DNA of 64,000 nucleotides from CAYVLA01 sp964549615 [NCBI: uncultured Thermococci archaeon] (lineage in GTDB: Archaea; CAYQAE01; CAYVLA01), in assembly GCA_964549615.1 (NCBI GenBank), contig CAZJVP010000072.1:38803-102802 (forward strand), read 5' to 3'. Position 1 is the first letter of the stretch; every line of letters begins with the position of its first letter. This document shows positions 25,805-34,137 of this stretch, in pieces. The notes beneath the pieces are model-generated. The model made no database searches. It saw nothing but the letters and a program-made list of their open reading frames with translations, and was not told the origin of the DNA. The position numbers were made by a program, and so were the translations under genes.

Positions 25805-26838
25805 AGACGAGACAGCCAAAAAGGGACACGGTGACCATAGAACAGGGGTCCGGCGGATCGGCGATGATGAAGCTGATATCCGACGTCGTGCTCAAGAACG
25901 TCACCAGATGGGGAAGGGGCGGCGTGACGCTCAGGGACCTTGACGACTCCGGATCGATCGTCTCCGGGGACCTCGAGATAGTGCTGACCACAGACGCGCA
26001 CACCGTGAAGCCACCCTTCTTTCCTGGAGGCAACATAGGCACGCTCGCTGCCGCGGGCACGATAAACGATATTGCGGTCATGGGGGTCAGGCCTCTTGCA
26101 ATCAGCTCCTCCCTGGTGATCGAGGAAGGTTTCAAGCGAGCTGACCTCTCGGCGATCATCTCCTCCATGAACGAGGTCCTAGAAGAGGTGGGAGCCGACC
26201 TCATAACCGGCGACACCAAGGTTGTGGAGAAGGGCGATCTGGACGGAATCATAATCACCACCTCGGGGATCGGCGTGACCCCTAGGGGGAAGATCGTCCG
26301 CGACAGCGGCCTGCGTCCCGGGGACAAGATCATCCTATCGGGATCGGTGGGCGATCATGGCATGGCCGTCCTCTCGGTCAGGGAGGGACTTGACTTCGAG
26401 CTGAAGACCAAGTCGGACGTCGGACCGGTGTGGGAGGTCGTCAGCGCAGCGATGTCGGTTGGCCGCGTCACGGCAATGAAGGACCCCACAAGGGGCGGCC
26501 TTGCCAACACGCTGAACGAGCTCGCAACGAAGTCTGGGGTGGGGATCGAGATCGTCGAGGAGCAGATACCGGTCAAGCCGGACGTGGCATCCGCCGCGGA
26601 GATGCTAGGCGTCGACCCGTACGCCGTCACCAACGAGGGCAAGGTAGTCATGGGGGTGAGAAGCCGGGATGCGGAGGACGTGCTGTCAAGCGTGAGAGCG
26701 ACGCGGCGTGGACGGGAGGCGGTGGTGATCGGGACGGTCGTTAAAGAGCATCCAGGCGAGGTGGTGCTGCACACCCGGGTGGGGGGAAGGAGACTGATGG
26801 AGCCCCCCATAGGGGATCCGGCACCCAGAATCTGCTAG
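25801..26838 (+). CDS. hypE: Hydrogenase maturation protein HypE
   Basis: PurM/AIR-synthase-like enzyme that dehydrates the thiocarboxamide on its C-terminal cysteine to thiocyanate. TTG 25801 is used because it overlaps the hypD stop and leads straight into VTIEQGSGGSAMMKLI; the product has 345 residues. The ATP-binding TTDAHTV, the GDTKVVEKG loop and KDPTRGGLANTLNE are intact, and the protein ends PRIC, placing the essential cysteine at the very C-terminus. No hypA, hypB or hydrogenase gene is adjacent. Confidence 0.95.
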   Translation: MKTRQPKRDTVTIEQGSGGSAMMKLISDVVLKNVTRWGRGGVTLRDLDDSGSIVSGDLEIVLTTDAHTVKPPFFPGGNIGTLAAAGTINDIAVMGVRPLAISSSLVIEEGFKRADLSAIISSMNEVLEEVGADLITGDTKVVEKGDLDGIIITTSGIGVTPRGKIVRDSGLRPGDKIILSGSVGDHGMAVLSVREGLDFELKTKSDVGPVWEVVSAAMSVGRVTAMKDPTRGGLANTLNELATKSGVGIEIVEEQIPVKPDVASAAEMLGVDPYAVTNEGKVVMGVRSRDAEDVLSSVRATRRGREAVVIGTVVKEHPGEVVLHTRVGGRRLMEPPIGDPAPRIC

Positions 26839-26874
26839 GCCTGCTTGGCCGGAGGAGGCAGGAAGGGAAACCTT

Positions 26875-29013
26875 ATGAACTTCGCGGCATCTCGTACCAG
26901 TTCCATGGGCCGAGGGAGAGTGAGGCCTCTCGGTGTGATCGCCATCTGGCTGCTAGCTTGGACCATGCCGGTCGCCTGCAAGGGTAGCCCCCTTCTCGGC
27001 CGCGAGGACGTCATCACGCTGGTCTCACGGTTGACCCTCGAAACACAGCAACTCTACGACAGCATCCTAGCCGAAACGCCGTATCACCCATCCCTCATGG
27101 CCTGGGGGATGCACTACCTAGCCCGGGCTTGCCTCGCCATGTATGCGGTCACAAACGAGAGGGCTTGGTTGGACAGAGCGATCAACATCACGGACTACTT
27201 CGTCGAGTACTCGGATGTGAACGGGGATGACGAGCCCTCATGGGGAGCCTACAACGAGACCTTTGGCGGCTCGCACTACGGGTTCGCAGAATGGACGGTC
27301 TGGGACGGGGTGATCAGCCTTGCCATAATAGAGGTGGCCAAGACGATCAGGTCGGATCCTGTCCTGTCGTCCGACCAGGACCTAGCCTCAAAGGCAGATG
27401 CGTATGTCCAGTTGACGGAGAAGGTCGTCACACGCCACTGGGCATCATGGACCGAGGTGGGACCCGGGCAGGGGTACTACTGGGATGAGCCTACCAAAGA
27501 CCTCGGCCCATACGTCAACGGATTCGCGGCCCTAGGCGAGGTCGAATTGATCCTTGCCCAGCTCACGGGGAACCGGTCGTTCCTCGAGCGCCCAGCCCAG
27601 ATGGCCAGCTACCTCATAGGCAGCATGAGGTACGACCCTGTGGATGATCTCTACGTCTGGGACTACAAGATCGGGAGCGCGCCAGCAGAGGACATCAGCC
27701 ATGGAGCGATTGACCTTGAGTTCCTGCTAGTCGCAAACCAAATGGGGCTAGTGGACGACGTCCACATCCGCCGCATCTGCAACACCTACGCAAAGAGGAT
27801 CTGGCAGGTGCCGAACATCCTGAACAAGACGCACCCACTGGCAATGAGAGTCGACGGGTCGGGCGAGGAGGACTACACGATCTTCTCTCGCGCCTGGATA
27901 CGCCTATCGACCTATGATCCCTACATATACGAACGGCAAAGGACTGCTCTGGGCATAGAGCACGAAAGGTTTGGCCTCCATCCCGCGGGATACGTAGTGC
28001 TTGCCGCCGCCGAGGTAGCGTTGCTGTCCAAGAGGCTCGGGTCGATGGGTATTGACACTAGCCAGCTGAGGGTCCTCAGCCTGAGCCAGATCGAAGCACT
28101 CCTTCGACAGGCCCAGTCAAGGCTCGAGGAATACGAATCACTCGGCACCCAGATGGAGCGGGCAAGATCGATGTTGAAAGAAGCATCCAGCTATCTGAAC
28201 GAGGCGTCTTTGGCGAATTGCTCCGTACCCATCGCAATGATCTGGGAAGTCTATGATATCCTCGTTGGCGCAAAGAAGACGGCTGAGAAGCTCCAAGCAC
28301 TTGAGGCGCGCATCGCCGAAGCTGAGGCGGCGGGGATGAACGTCTCTGCGCTCTGGACGCGGTTTGCAAAGCTCAAACCCGAGCTTGCTCTGGCTGACAC
28401 GATGGCCGGCCTCAATGCCGTGAACGCGCGGATCGATGTGCTCGGCCGTGGGCTGGATGATCTCAAGAGGTTGCAGGGAATAGAGGCTCTAGCCCGGAGG
28501 GCACTGGAGGCCGGCGGAGAACTGTCCGCGATCTGGCCAAGGCTTTCGACGCTGAGGGAGAGAGTCTTTCTCGCTGAGACGAAGACCGCACTGGACGATC
28601 TGCGTAAAGAGATCGACGCCCTCTCCGCCGATGTCGAGAAGGTATCCGCTGAAGCACTCATCCGACTCGCAGACGAAGTCGTCAGGAGAGCCAAGGATGC
28701 GGGCATCGACACGAGCAGGCATGAGATCTTCCTGCAAAGGGCGAAGGAGGAGTTCTCCAAGGGACGGTATGGGCCAGCCATCCAGTTCACCAACTACCCG
28801 CTGGGCTTGATGGAGCAACTCTCCGAAGGACGGGAAGCCATGGCCTTGGCCCTGATCTTCCTGCTCGGCCTCGCACTTCGCAAACGCGAGGAAGAGATAT
28901 CTGGGGGGCTCCCCGCGCGAGCGGTTGATATCGCCCGGGCAACGCCGACAAAATGCATCAGTCCGCGGAGGCAGGGACGGGAAGGGAAGATGCCATGGTC
29001 AACATCGTGCTGA
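26875..29013 (+). CDS. Exported alpha-helical barrel protein with coiled-coil stalk
   Basis: ATG 26875, after GGAGGAGGCAGG, gives 712 residues. A signal sequence (residues about 15-38) is followed by roughly 360 residues of paired helices with Trp/Tyr-rich motifs (AWGMHYLARACLAMY, WGAYNETFGGSHYGFAEW, YYWDEPTKDLGPYVNGF). This looks like the (alpha/alpha)-barrel of six-hairpin glycosidases, polysaccharide lyases or uronyl epimerases. Residues about 400-640 are long heptad-like helices, and a hydrophobic segment near 660 (MALALIFLLGLAL) would anchor it. The activity is not established. The end overlaps the following sulfatase-like gene by 19 nt, so the two are probably partners. Confidence 0.7.
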   Translation: MNFAASRTSSMGRGRVRPLGVIAIWLLAWTMPVACKGSPLLGREDVITLVSRLTLETQQLYDSILAETPYHPSLMAWGMHYLARACLAMYAVTNERAWLDRAINITDYFVEYSDVNGDDEPSWGAYNETFGGSHYGFAEWTVWDGVISLAIIEVAKTIRSDPVLSSDQDLASKADAYVQLTEKVVTRHWASWTEVGPGQGYYWDEPTKDLGPYVNGFAALGEVELILAQLTGNRSFLERPAQMASYLIGSMRYDPVDDLYVWDYKIGSAPAEDISHGAIDLEFLLVANQMGLVDDVHIRRICNTYAKRIWQVPNILNKTHPLAMRVDGSGEEDYTIFSRAWIRLSTYDPYIYERQRTALGIEHERFGLHPAGYVVLAAAEVALLSKRLGSMGIDTSQLRVLSLSQIEALLRQAQSRLEEYESLGTQMERARSMLKEASSYLNEASLANCSVPIAMIWEVYDILVGAKKTAEKLQALEARIAEAEAAGMNVSALWTRFAKLKPELALADTMAGLNAVNARIDVLGRGLDDLKRLQGIEALARRALEAGGELSAIWPRLSTLRERVFLAETKTALDDLRKEIDALSADVEKVSAEALIRLADEVVRRAKDAGIDTSRHEIFLQRAKEEFSKGRYGPAIQFTNYPLGLMEQLSEGREAMALALIFLLGLALRKREEEISGGLPARAVDIARATPTKCISPRRQGREGKMPWSTSC

Positions 29014-30278
29014 TTGCGGTGGATACCCTAAGGGCAGATGCACTATCATGTTACGGGAACCCGAAACCTACCAGCCCCAACATCGACCGCCTGGCTCGGC
29101 GTGGCTTTCTGTTCGAGAACTTCTACTCGGTCGGCAACTGCACCCACCCGGGGTTCACGTCCCTCCTCTCGGGGATGTATCCGGAATCAACCGGCGTTGT
29201 CAGCCACTGGACCAGGGTGTCCCCGCCCGATGAGCTGCCCATGATGGCACAGCACTTCGCTAGCGCGGGCTTCAACACGGCGGCCGTCGACAATCTCTAC
29301 GATGGGTGGAGGCCTAGGCACCCGTTCTATCCATGGTTCAGGAGGGGCTTCTCCACATACGGCTATCCCCCGGGGCAGGGACATTACAGGCCCGGCGCCG
29401 ACGTATCGAAGATGGCCTGCCGATGGCTTTCCTCAAGGCCCTCCCAACCTTTCTTCCTCTTCGTTCACTACTGGGACACCCACGCACCGTACAACAAGGC
29501 GCCCAGCCGGTTCTACCGCTTCTACGACGGCGATGACCCGTGCGATCCCCGCCTCGACTATATGCCGCCCGAGGTCAGGGAAAGACAGAGGCGGGTCTTC
29601 GGCAAGCCGATAACCGATCCGGCATACGTGGTGGCCTCGTACCACGCCGAGACAGCATACGTCGACGAGTGCATAGGCGCTCTCCTCTTAAGACTGGAGA
29701 AACTCCGCCTCATCGACGAGACGATAGTCGTCCTGACTTCGGATCACGGTGACATCATGGCAATGCCGAGGGCCGCCCTGGGCCGGCTGTGGTGCTTTTG
29801 CCACATAGGGCTGAACGAGGACTGCCTGAGAATACCGTTGATCCTAGCAGGCCCAGGGATCGCGGAGGCGGCAAGGTCAAGACAGGCGTTCCAGCTGGTG
29901 GACATTCTGCCAACGCTGCTCGACCTCGCCGGGATAGCGAAACGAATCGATCTCGATGGACGGAGCTTCTCGGCTGGGCTTTGCGGAGGCAGAATGGAGG
30001 GCAGGAGCGAGCTCTACTTCAGCGAGAATACGTACCAGAAGCAAAGGGCTGTGCTAGCGTGGCCGTGGAAGTACATGAGGATGGAGGCACACTACAATTC
30101 CATGGCGCCAATGTGTCTGTACAACCTTGAAAGCGACCCGGTGGAGACGGTGAACCTGTCGGACGCGGAGCCCGAGGTCGTCGAGCGGATGGACGGGCTC
30201 CTACGGGATCACGTTTCTCGGACGACGCGCGGCTCGCCGGACCCGTTGGTGGTCCAGGACGTGACATCGACCATCTAG
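28995..30278 (+). CDS. Alkaline-phosphatase-superfamily (sulfatase-like) enzyme with Thr at the nucleophile position
   Basis: ATG 28995 gives 427 residues with the sulfatase fold: Asp in LIAVDTLRAD, the substrate-pocket FVHYWDTHAPYN, metal site LTSDHGD and the later FCHIGLNEDCLRIPL. Sulfatases carry C-x-P-x-R for formylglycine; here the aligned segment is T50-H-P-G-F, with Cys49 one residue too early and no Arg. A Thr nucleophile is typical of phosphotransferases and phosphodiesterases of the superfamily, so a sulfatase label would be unsafe. No signal peptide is seen. It overlaps the end of the exported barrel protein, suggesting linked action on a polymer. Confidence 0.8.
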   Translation: MVNIVLIAVDTLRADALSCYGNPKPTSPNIDRLARRGFLFENFYSVGNCTHPGFTSLLSGMYPESTGVVSHWTRVSPPDELPMMAQHFASAGFNTAAVDNLYDGWRPRHPFYPWFRRGFSTYGYPPGQGHYRPGADVSKMACRWLSSRPSQPFFLFVHYWDTHAPYNKAPSRFYRFYDGDDPCDPRLDYMPPEVRERQRRVFGKPITDPAYVVASYHAETAYVDECIGALLLRLEKLRLIDETIVVLTSDHGDIMAMPRAALGRLWCFCHIGLNEDCLRIPLILAGPGIAEAARSRQAFQLVDILPTLLDLAGIAKRIDLDGRSFSAGLCGGRMEGRSELYFSENTYQKQRAVLAWPWKYMRMEAHYNSMAPMCLYNLESDPVETVNLSDAEPEVVERMDGLLRDHVSRTTRGSPDPLVVQDVTSTI

Positions 30279-30350
30279 GTCCTCGGCTCCAAGCCGCTGC
30301 TGAGCCCCCACTGAGATGGACGTTAGGATGCACTTTTCAGGAATCCCGGG

Positions 30351-30806
30351 ATGCTGCCACCGGTGCGATCCTTCGCGCTGAAGGCCATCCTGTTAACCTC
30401 GATACTCGGTCTCTGCCTCTACTCCGATCGCGAGTATGGCAGGATGCATTCCTCCATTCCCGAGATAAAAGAGGAACCAGAAAGGTTTGAGAACGTGTCC
30501 TTCAGGTCAGAGGGCACGGCTCGCAACGTCAGCGTGTCCGCGGCAACGACCTTCACGCTCGTCGTCATGGGGGACAGGATCCAAGCCTTCTACGACAGGC
30601 CGTTCAAGCTCAGGGAAGGCGACCACGTCATCGTATACGGAGTGCTTCACATGACGGAGGGCTACCTTCGTGTGACCCGGCTTCACGTCTACAAGAACAT
30701 CCCAAGGCTGTATGCGCTTTCCGTCGCGGGACTTTTCGTCGTTATTTGGCTCTTCTTCAGGGATTGGCGACTGCAGCGCTTGGAATGGAGGAGGAGACAT
30801 GCCTGA
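30351..30806 (+). CDS. Small membrane protein with an extracytoplasmic OB-like domain
   Basis: A 151-residue protein. A hydrophobic N-terminal segment (residues about 8-24) and a C-terminal helix (about 122-138) bracket a beta-rich domain. Its pattern (ENVSFRSEGTARNVSV, then REGDHVIVYGVLHMTEGYLRV) resembles the OB folds repeated in the protein at 34138-35526. Function unknown. It overlaps the next gene by 8 nt (ATGCCTGA), so the two are coupled. Confidence 0.65.
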   Translation: MLPPVRSFALKAILLTSILGLCLYSDREYGRMHSSIPEIKEEPERFENVSFRSEGTARNVSVSAATTFTLVVMGDRIQAFYDRPFKLREGDHVIVYGVLHMTEGYLRVTRLHVYKNIPRLYALSVAGLFVVIWLFFRDWRLQRLEWRRRHA

Positions 30807-31302
30807 CTGGCTAACGTACGTCCTCTCAGCCTGGGTCGCATGCGAGGCCGCAGCCCTGTTGGGGATCCGCGGAGCTAGGCGGTATGTCGGTGTGGCGGCT
30901 GTGGGCAGTGTCCTTCCTGACCTCATCAAGATATCATACGTCCTGAAGACATACGCCGACGTCGACCTGATCCCGCTGGCCTTGCCCCTAGGGACGCCCG
31001 CCGGTGCCATCTTGGTGGCAGGGCTCTTTTCGTCTTTCTTCGAAAGATCTGAGTCAAGATCGGTGTTTGCCTACACAGCCTTGGGCGTGGCCATACACAT
31101 CGGCTGGGATTACACGCTCCATCCCTACGGCGGCGGGCAGCCCCTCCTGTTCCCCTTGAGTTTCGAACAATATGCGCTCGGTTGGATCTGGTCGGACAGC
31201 ATCCTTCCGCTGATCATCGTCGGCGTTTTGGCCTTGATCCTCTTCTTCATCAGGCTAACCAATCCGGCTGCCGATATGCGTCGTACGCGCCGGGGACTCT
31301 AG
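30799..31302 (+). CDS. DUF457/YbcI-like membrane-bound metal-dependent hydrolase
   Basis: ATG 30799 gives 167 residues with about five hydrophobic segments. GSVLPDL near residue 38 and HIGWDYTLHPYGGG near residue 100 carry the Asp and His residues expected for the metal site of this family (PF04307-like), whose substrates are mostly unknown. It is translationally coupled to the preceding OB-domain protein. Confidence 0.72.
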   Translation: MPDWLTYVLSAWVACEAAALLGIRGARRYVGVAAVGSVLPDLIKISYVLKTYADVDLIPLALPLGTPAGAILVAGLFSSFFERSESRSVFAYTALGVAIHIGWDYTLHPYGGGQPLLFPLSFEQYALGWIWSDSILPLIIVGVLALILFFIRLTNPAADMRRTRRGL

Positions 31303-31326
31303 ACCGCCCGCCCAGAGGCAGGACCC

Positions 31327-31707
31327 TCAGTCAGGTTCGGTCGTCGGTTTGGAGATGGCAGGATGGACAACCTCCCAGTCGAAATCGATCGGCAGGGTCT
31401 TCTCAATGACGACCGTGACGATCCTTTCCTCTCCCGAGTCCAAGTGAAAAGTCTCCTGCTTCGTCGCCAGCGTATTTCCTTCATCATCCAGCATCTTGAC
31501 GACCAATGTAACGTTGCCGGGGTCGCCCGAGTTCTTTGCCGAGATGTTCACGGTCATCCTGACGTTGCGGTCCTGGTCCAGCGTCTCGGCATCCAGCTTG
31601 AACCGTATCAGCCCCAGTTCGACCTCCATTGCCTTTGGCTTGCTGGATATGCACCCCAAGATCAAAGCCACGACGAGCAACGGTCCGATGACCAAAGTCT
31701 TCCTCAT
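31327..31707 (-). CDS. Putative lipoprotein with a CARDB-like beta domain
   Basis: ATG 31707 gives 126 residues. The N-terminal hydrophobic stretch ends in LILGC, a good lipobox, so Cys18 may be lipid-modified and the protein anchored outside. The rest is a single beta-sandwich (VRMTVNISAKNSGDPGNVTL) like domains that support adhesion or structural surface proteins. No enzymatic motif is present. It converges with the DUF457-like gene. Confidence 0.65.
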   Translation of the reverse strand: MRKTLVIGPLLVVALILGCISSKPKAMEVELGLIRFKLDAETLDQDRNVRMTVNISAKNSGDPGNVTLVVKMLDDEGNTLATKQETFHLDSGEERIVTVVIEKTLPIDFDWEVVHPAISKPTTEPD

Positions 31708-31889
31708 GCCGGCCCTTAGCTGCAAAGAGCTTCCTTATGTGTTTCCTTCCCACATGCTGCACGTTTTGAGTTCGGAGGAGCTTTGCCGGACCCGCGTTGA
31801 CTGGCCAGTGTATGGCGCACCAAGGTCCGGGACTGGAACATATTTAGAAGGAGCCGGCACGACGAATGCCAAGAGCGGCTTCGGGCGGC

Positions 31890-32159
31890 ATGTCCTTGAG
31901 AGTGATACTCTATGGCATCCTAAGGTCGATCGCGGGAACGAAGGAGCTTCGCCTGGATTCGTCGACCGTTTCCGAGGCGGAAGAGGAGCTGTCCCGTCGC
32001 TTCGGACCGAGAATGCGCGAGTATCTGTACGACCAGGATGCGGTCGAGTCGCTCACGGTCGTCCTCAATGGCAGGGTTCTGTCCAAGGACGAGGCACGAG
32101 CCGCCAGGTTGCAGGGCGAGGACGTACTCGAGCTCCTTTCGCCCATCGGCGGAGGATGA
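31890..32159 (+). CDS. MoaD/ThiS-like ubiquitin-fold sulfur carrier
   Basis: An 89-residue beta-grasp protein ending in IGGG, the C-terminal diglycine that is thiocarboxylated in MoaD-type carriers. It starts 6 nt before the AOR gene ends its leader, so it is dedicated to or coexpressed with that tungsten enzyme and probably supplies sulfur for the pyranopterin cofactor. A TATA-like ACATATTTAG (31838-31847) predicts a start of transcription near 31869, so ATG 31890 is preferred to ATG 31866. Confidence 0.82.
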   Translation: MSLRVILYGILRSIAGTKELRLDSSTVSEAEEELSRRFGPRMREYLYDQDAVESLTVVLNGRVLSKDEARAARLQGEDVLELLSPIGGG

Positions 32160-32165
32160 GATGCC

Positions 32166-33968
32166 ATGACCATAAGCGGCGAACTCTTGAGGTATGACCT
32201 TCGGAAGGAGACCTACGAGTTCATCAACTGGATGGAGGAAGACCGGCAGAGAGATAGAGTCAGCCTGAGAAGGATGATCGGGGGAATAGGCTTTGCCTTC
32301 GACGAGTTCCTGTCAGCGAAGCCGTGCAGGGATCCCTCTGCGAAGTTCGTGATCAACACCGGCTTCCTCACCGGCCTTCCGAGACACGGCGTGCCGAACG
32401 GATGCACCAGGACCTACGTGACCTTCCACTCCCCGGTCAAGGAAAAGAACGGGAGTTACGGCATAGCCTACGCGGCAGCAGGGGGCCTCTGCGGGCCGCA
32501 CATCAAGTCCTGCGGCGTCGACGCCGTCATCCTCGTGGGCAAGGCCAACAGGCCCGTTGGGGTGATGCTTGACGCATCGTCCGATGAAAGGGAGGTCTGC
32601 CTGATAGACATGGACCCGTGGGTCACGACGAAGGAAACCGTGGACATGTGCTTCAAGCTCGGATACAGGGGCAGCGTCGTCGTGGGGCCGGCCGGCTTCA
32701 GGGGCGTGAGATTCGCGAGCGCCCACGTGAGCTACATGCCCCACGACCACGTCAGGGCTGCCGCCCGAGGTGGGCCTGGCCTTGCCCTGGCGGGAATGAA
32801 CGTGAAAGCCGTTGGGTTCAACGGAGGAAAGGACAGGACGCCCTCCCCCAGGAACTGGACCCCCGAAGTGGAGAAGTGGATGAGAAGCATCAACCTCGAA
32901 CTCGCATCGGGATCCGGCACCGAGAAATACAAGCAGCACGGGACATGGGGAGGGAACTGGTCCTATCTCGTGCCGCTTAAGGCGCTGCCCGCAGAGAACT
33001 TCGGCAACCTTGACCCGAAGGACGCCTACAAGCTGGATCCCGAATACCTGAAGTCCCAGGGCTGGTCCGTTTCGCAGAAAGGGTGCGCCTGCCCGATAAT
33101 GTGCTGGAAGATACCCAAGGATCCCTCCGGCAGAAGCCTGTGGAAGATCGATTACGAGAACATAGACCTGCTCGGCCCCAACTGCGGCATATACGACATC
33201 TACACGGTGTCTCAAGCCATAGAGATGTGCGACATGCAGGGGATCGACGCAATGTCCACGGGCGGCGTGATCGCCTGGTTCTTCGAGCATAACAAGCGGC
33301 TAGGCAAGGGGCCCACCTTCGGCGACGGGCAAGCTCTCCTGGATCTGATCCAGAAGATTGCCGAGAAAAGGGATGAGGGAGGAATACTGGCGGAGGGGGT
33401 GAAGAAGGCGAGCGAGATCATGGGCGACGCGGACATCGCGATGCATGTCAAGGGACTCGAGGGCGCTGCATATCCGTTCTGGAGCAACCTCGGCTACGCC
33501 TTTGCGTTGAGAGGCGCCTGCCACACCTCGCTCGGCACCTACACCATAGGCCTGGCCAACCCGAGTGGAGTCTCAAACCCCCGATGGTGGTCGGATGAGA
33601 TCGTCAAGGCGATACCTCCGAGCATGATCTGCCAGATGAGCGGTGCATGCTACTTCACCCGCAAGGTCATCATCCCCGAGCTTCCAAGGTTGGTGAAGAA
33701 CCTGATCGGGGTCGAGGCGACCCGGGAGGAGATCGAACGGAGCGCCATGCAGACCTACGTGATCGCGAGAATGATTGACTGCAAGAACGGGTTCTCCTCC
33801 GCCGACGATTCCCTACCGGAAAGGGCGTTCAGAAATACCACCACGAAGGAGCTCTTGGCCGAAACCAAACTGCTCTTCTACGAGAAGATGGGATTTGACC
33901 GGAACGGAACCGTGACGGAGGAAACCCTGCAAAAGCACGGACTCGAAAATCTATCGGCATACATTTGA
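32166..33968 (+). CDS. aor: Aldehyde:ferredoxin oxidoreductase (tungsten, AOR family)
   Basis: A 600-residue AOR-family enzyme that oxidises aldehydes to acids with ferredoxin, using a bis-pyranopterin tungsten centre and one [4Fe-4S] cluster. The N-terminal domain, the pterin-binding SAHVSYMPHDHVRAAARGGPG (in two parts) and NCGIYD are recognisable. The cluster cysteines are C307, C309, C313 and C452, so the proximal motif is C-A-C-P-I-M-C, one residue shorter than the CxxCxxxC of characterised enzymes. AOR subfamilies differ in substrate, and this one cannot be assigned further. The MoaD-like gene lies 6 nt upstream. Confidence 0.9.
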   Translation: MTISGELLRYDLRKETYEFINWMEEDRQRDRVSLRRMIGGIGFAFDEFLSAKPCRDPSAKFVINTGFLTGLPRHGVPNGCTRTYVTFHSPVKEKNGSYGIAYAAAGGLCGPHIKSCGVDAVILVGKANRPVGVMLDASSDEREVCLIDMDPWVTTKETVDMCFKLGYRGSVVVGPAGFRGVRFASAHVSYMPHDHVRAAARGGPGLALAGMNVKAVGFNGGKDRTPSPRNWTPEVEKWMRSINLELASGSGTEKYKQHGTWGGNWSYLVPLKALPAENFGNLDPKDAYKLDPEYLKSQGWSVSQKGCACPIMCWKIPKDPSGRSLWKIDYENIDLLGPNCGIYDIYTVSQAIEMCDMQGIDAMSTGGVIAWFFEHNKRLGKGPTFGDGQALLDLIQKIAEKRDEGGILAEGVKKASEIMGDADIAMHVKGLEGAAYPFWSNLGYAFALRGACHTSLGTYTIGLANPSGVSNPRWWSDEIVKAIPPSMICQMSGACYFTRKVIIPELPRLVKNLIGVEATREEIERSAMQTYVIARMIDCKNGFSSADDSLPERAFRNTTTKELLAETKLLFYEKMGFDRNGTVTEETLQKHGLENLSAYI

Positions 33969-34137
33969 GCTGGAACGCGCAGCAAGCCCAGGGACGATCA
34001 CGCCTGTGGTTCGGCGAAAAGCGCGACCGGCATATGGGCGCCATCCTCGCCGAACGATCTGCCTGGGGGCATATTATCCACTTTTTCACCGGAGGCGCGA
34101 TCATCTTGATCGATATTTTCGGGCCCGGAAAGCTCGT

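Noticed and set aside
28995-30278. Arylsulfatase
   Set aside because: The formylglycine Cys and the following Arg are not at the required positions.
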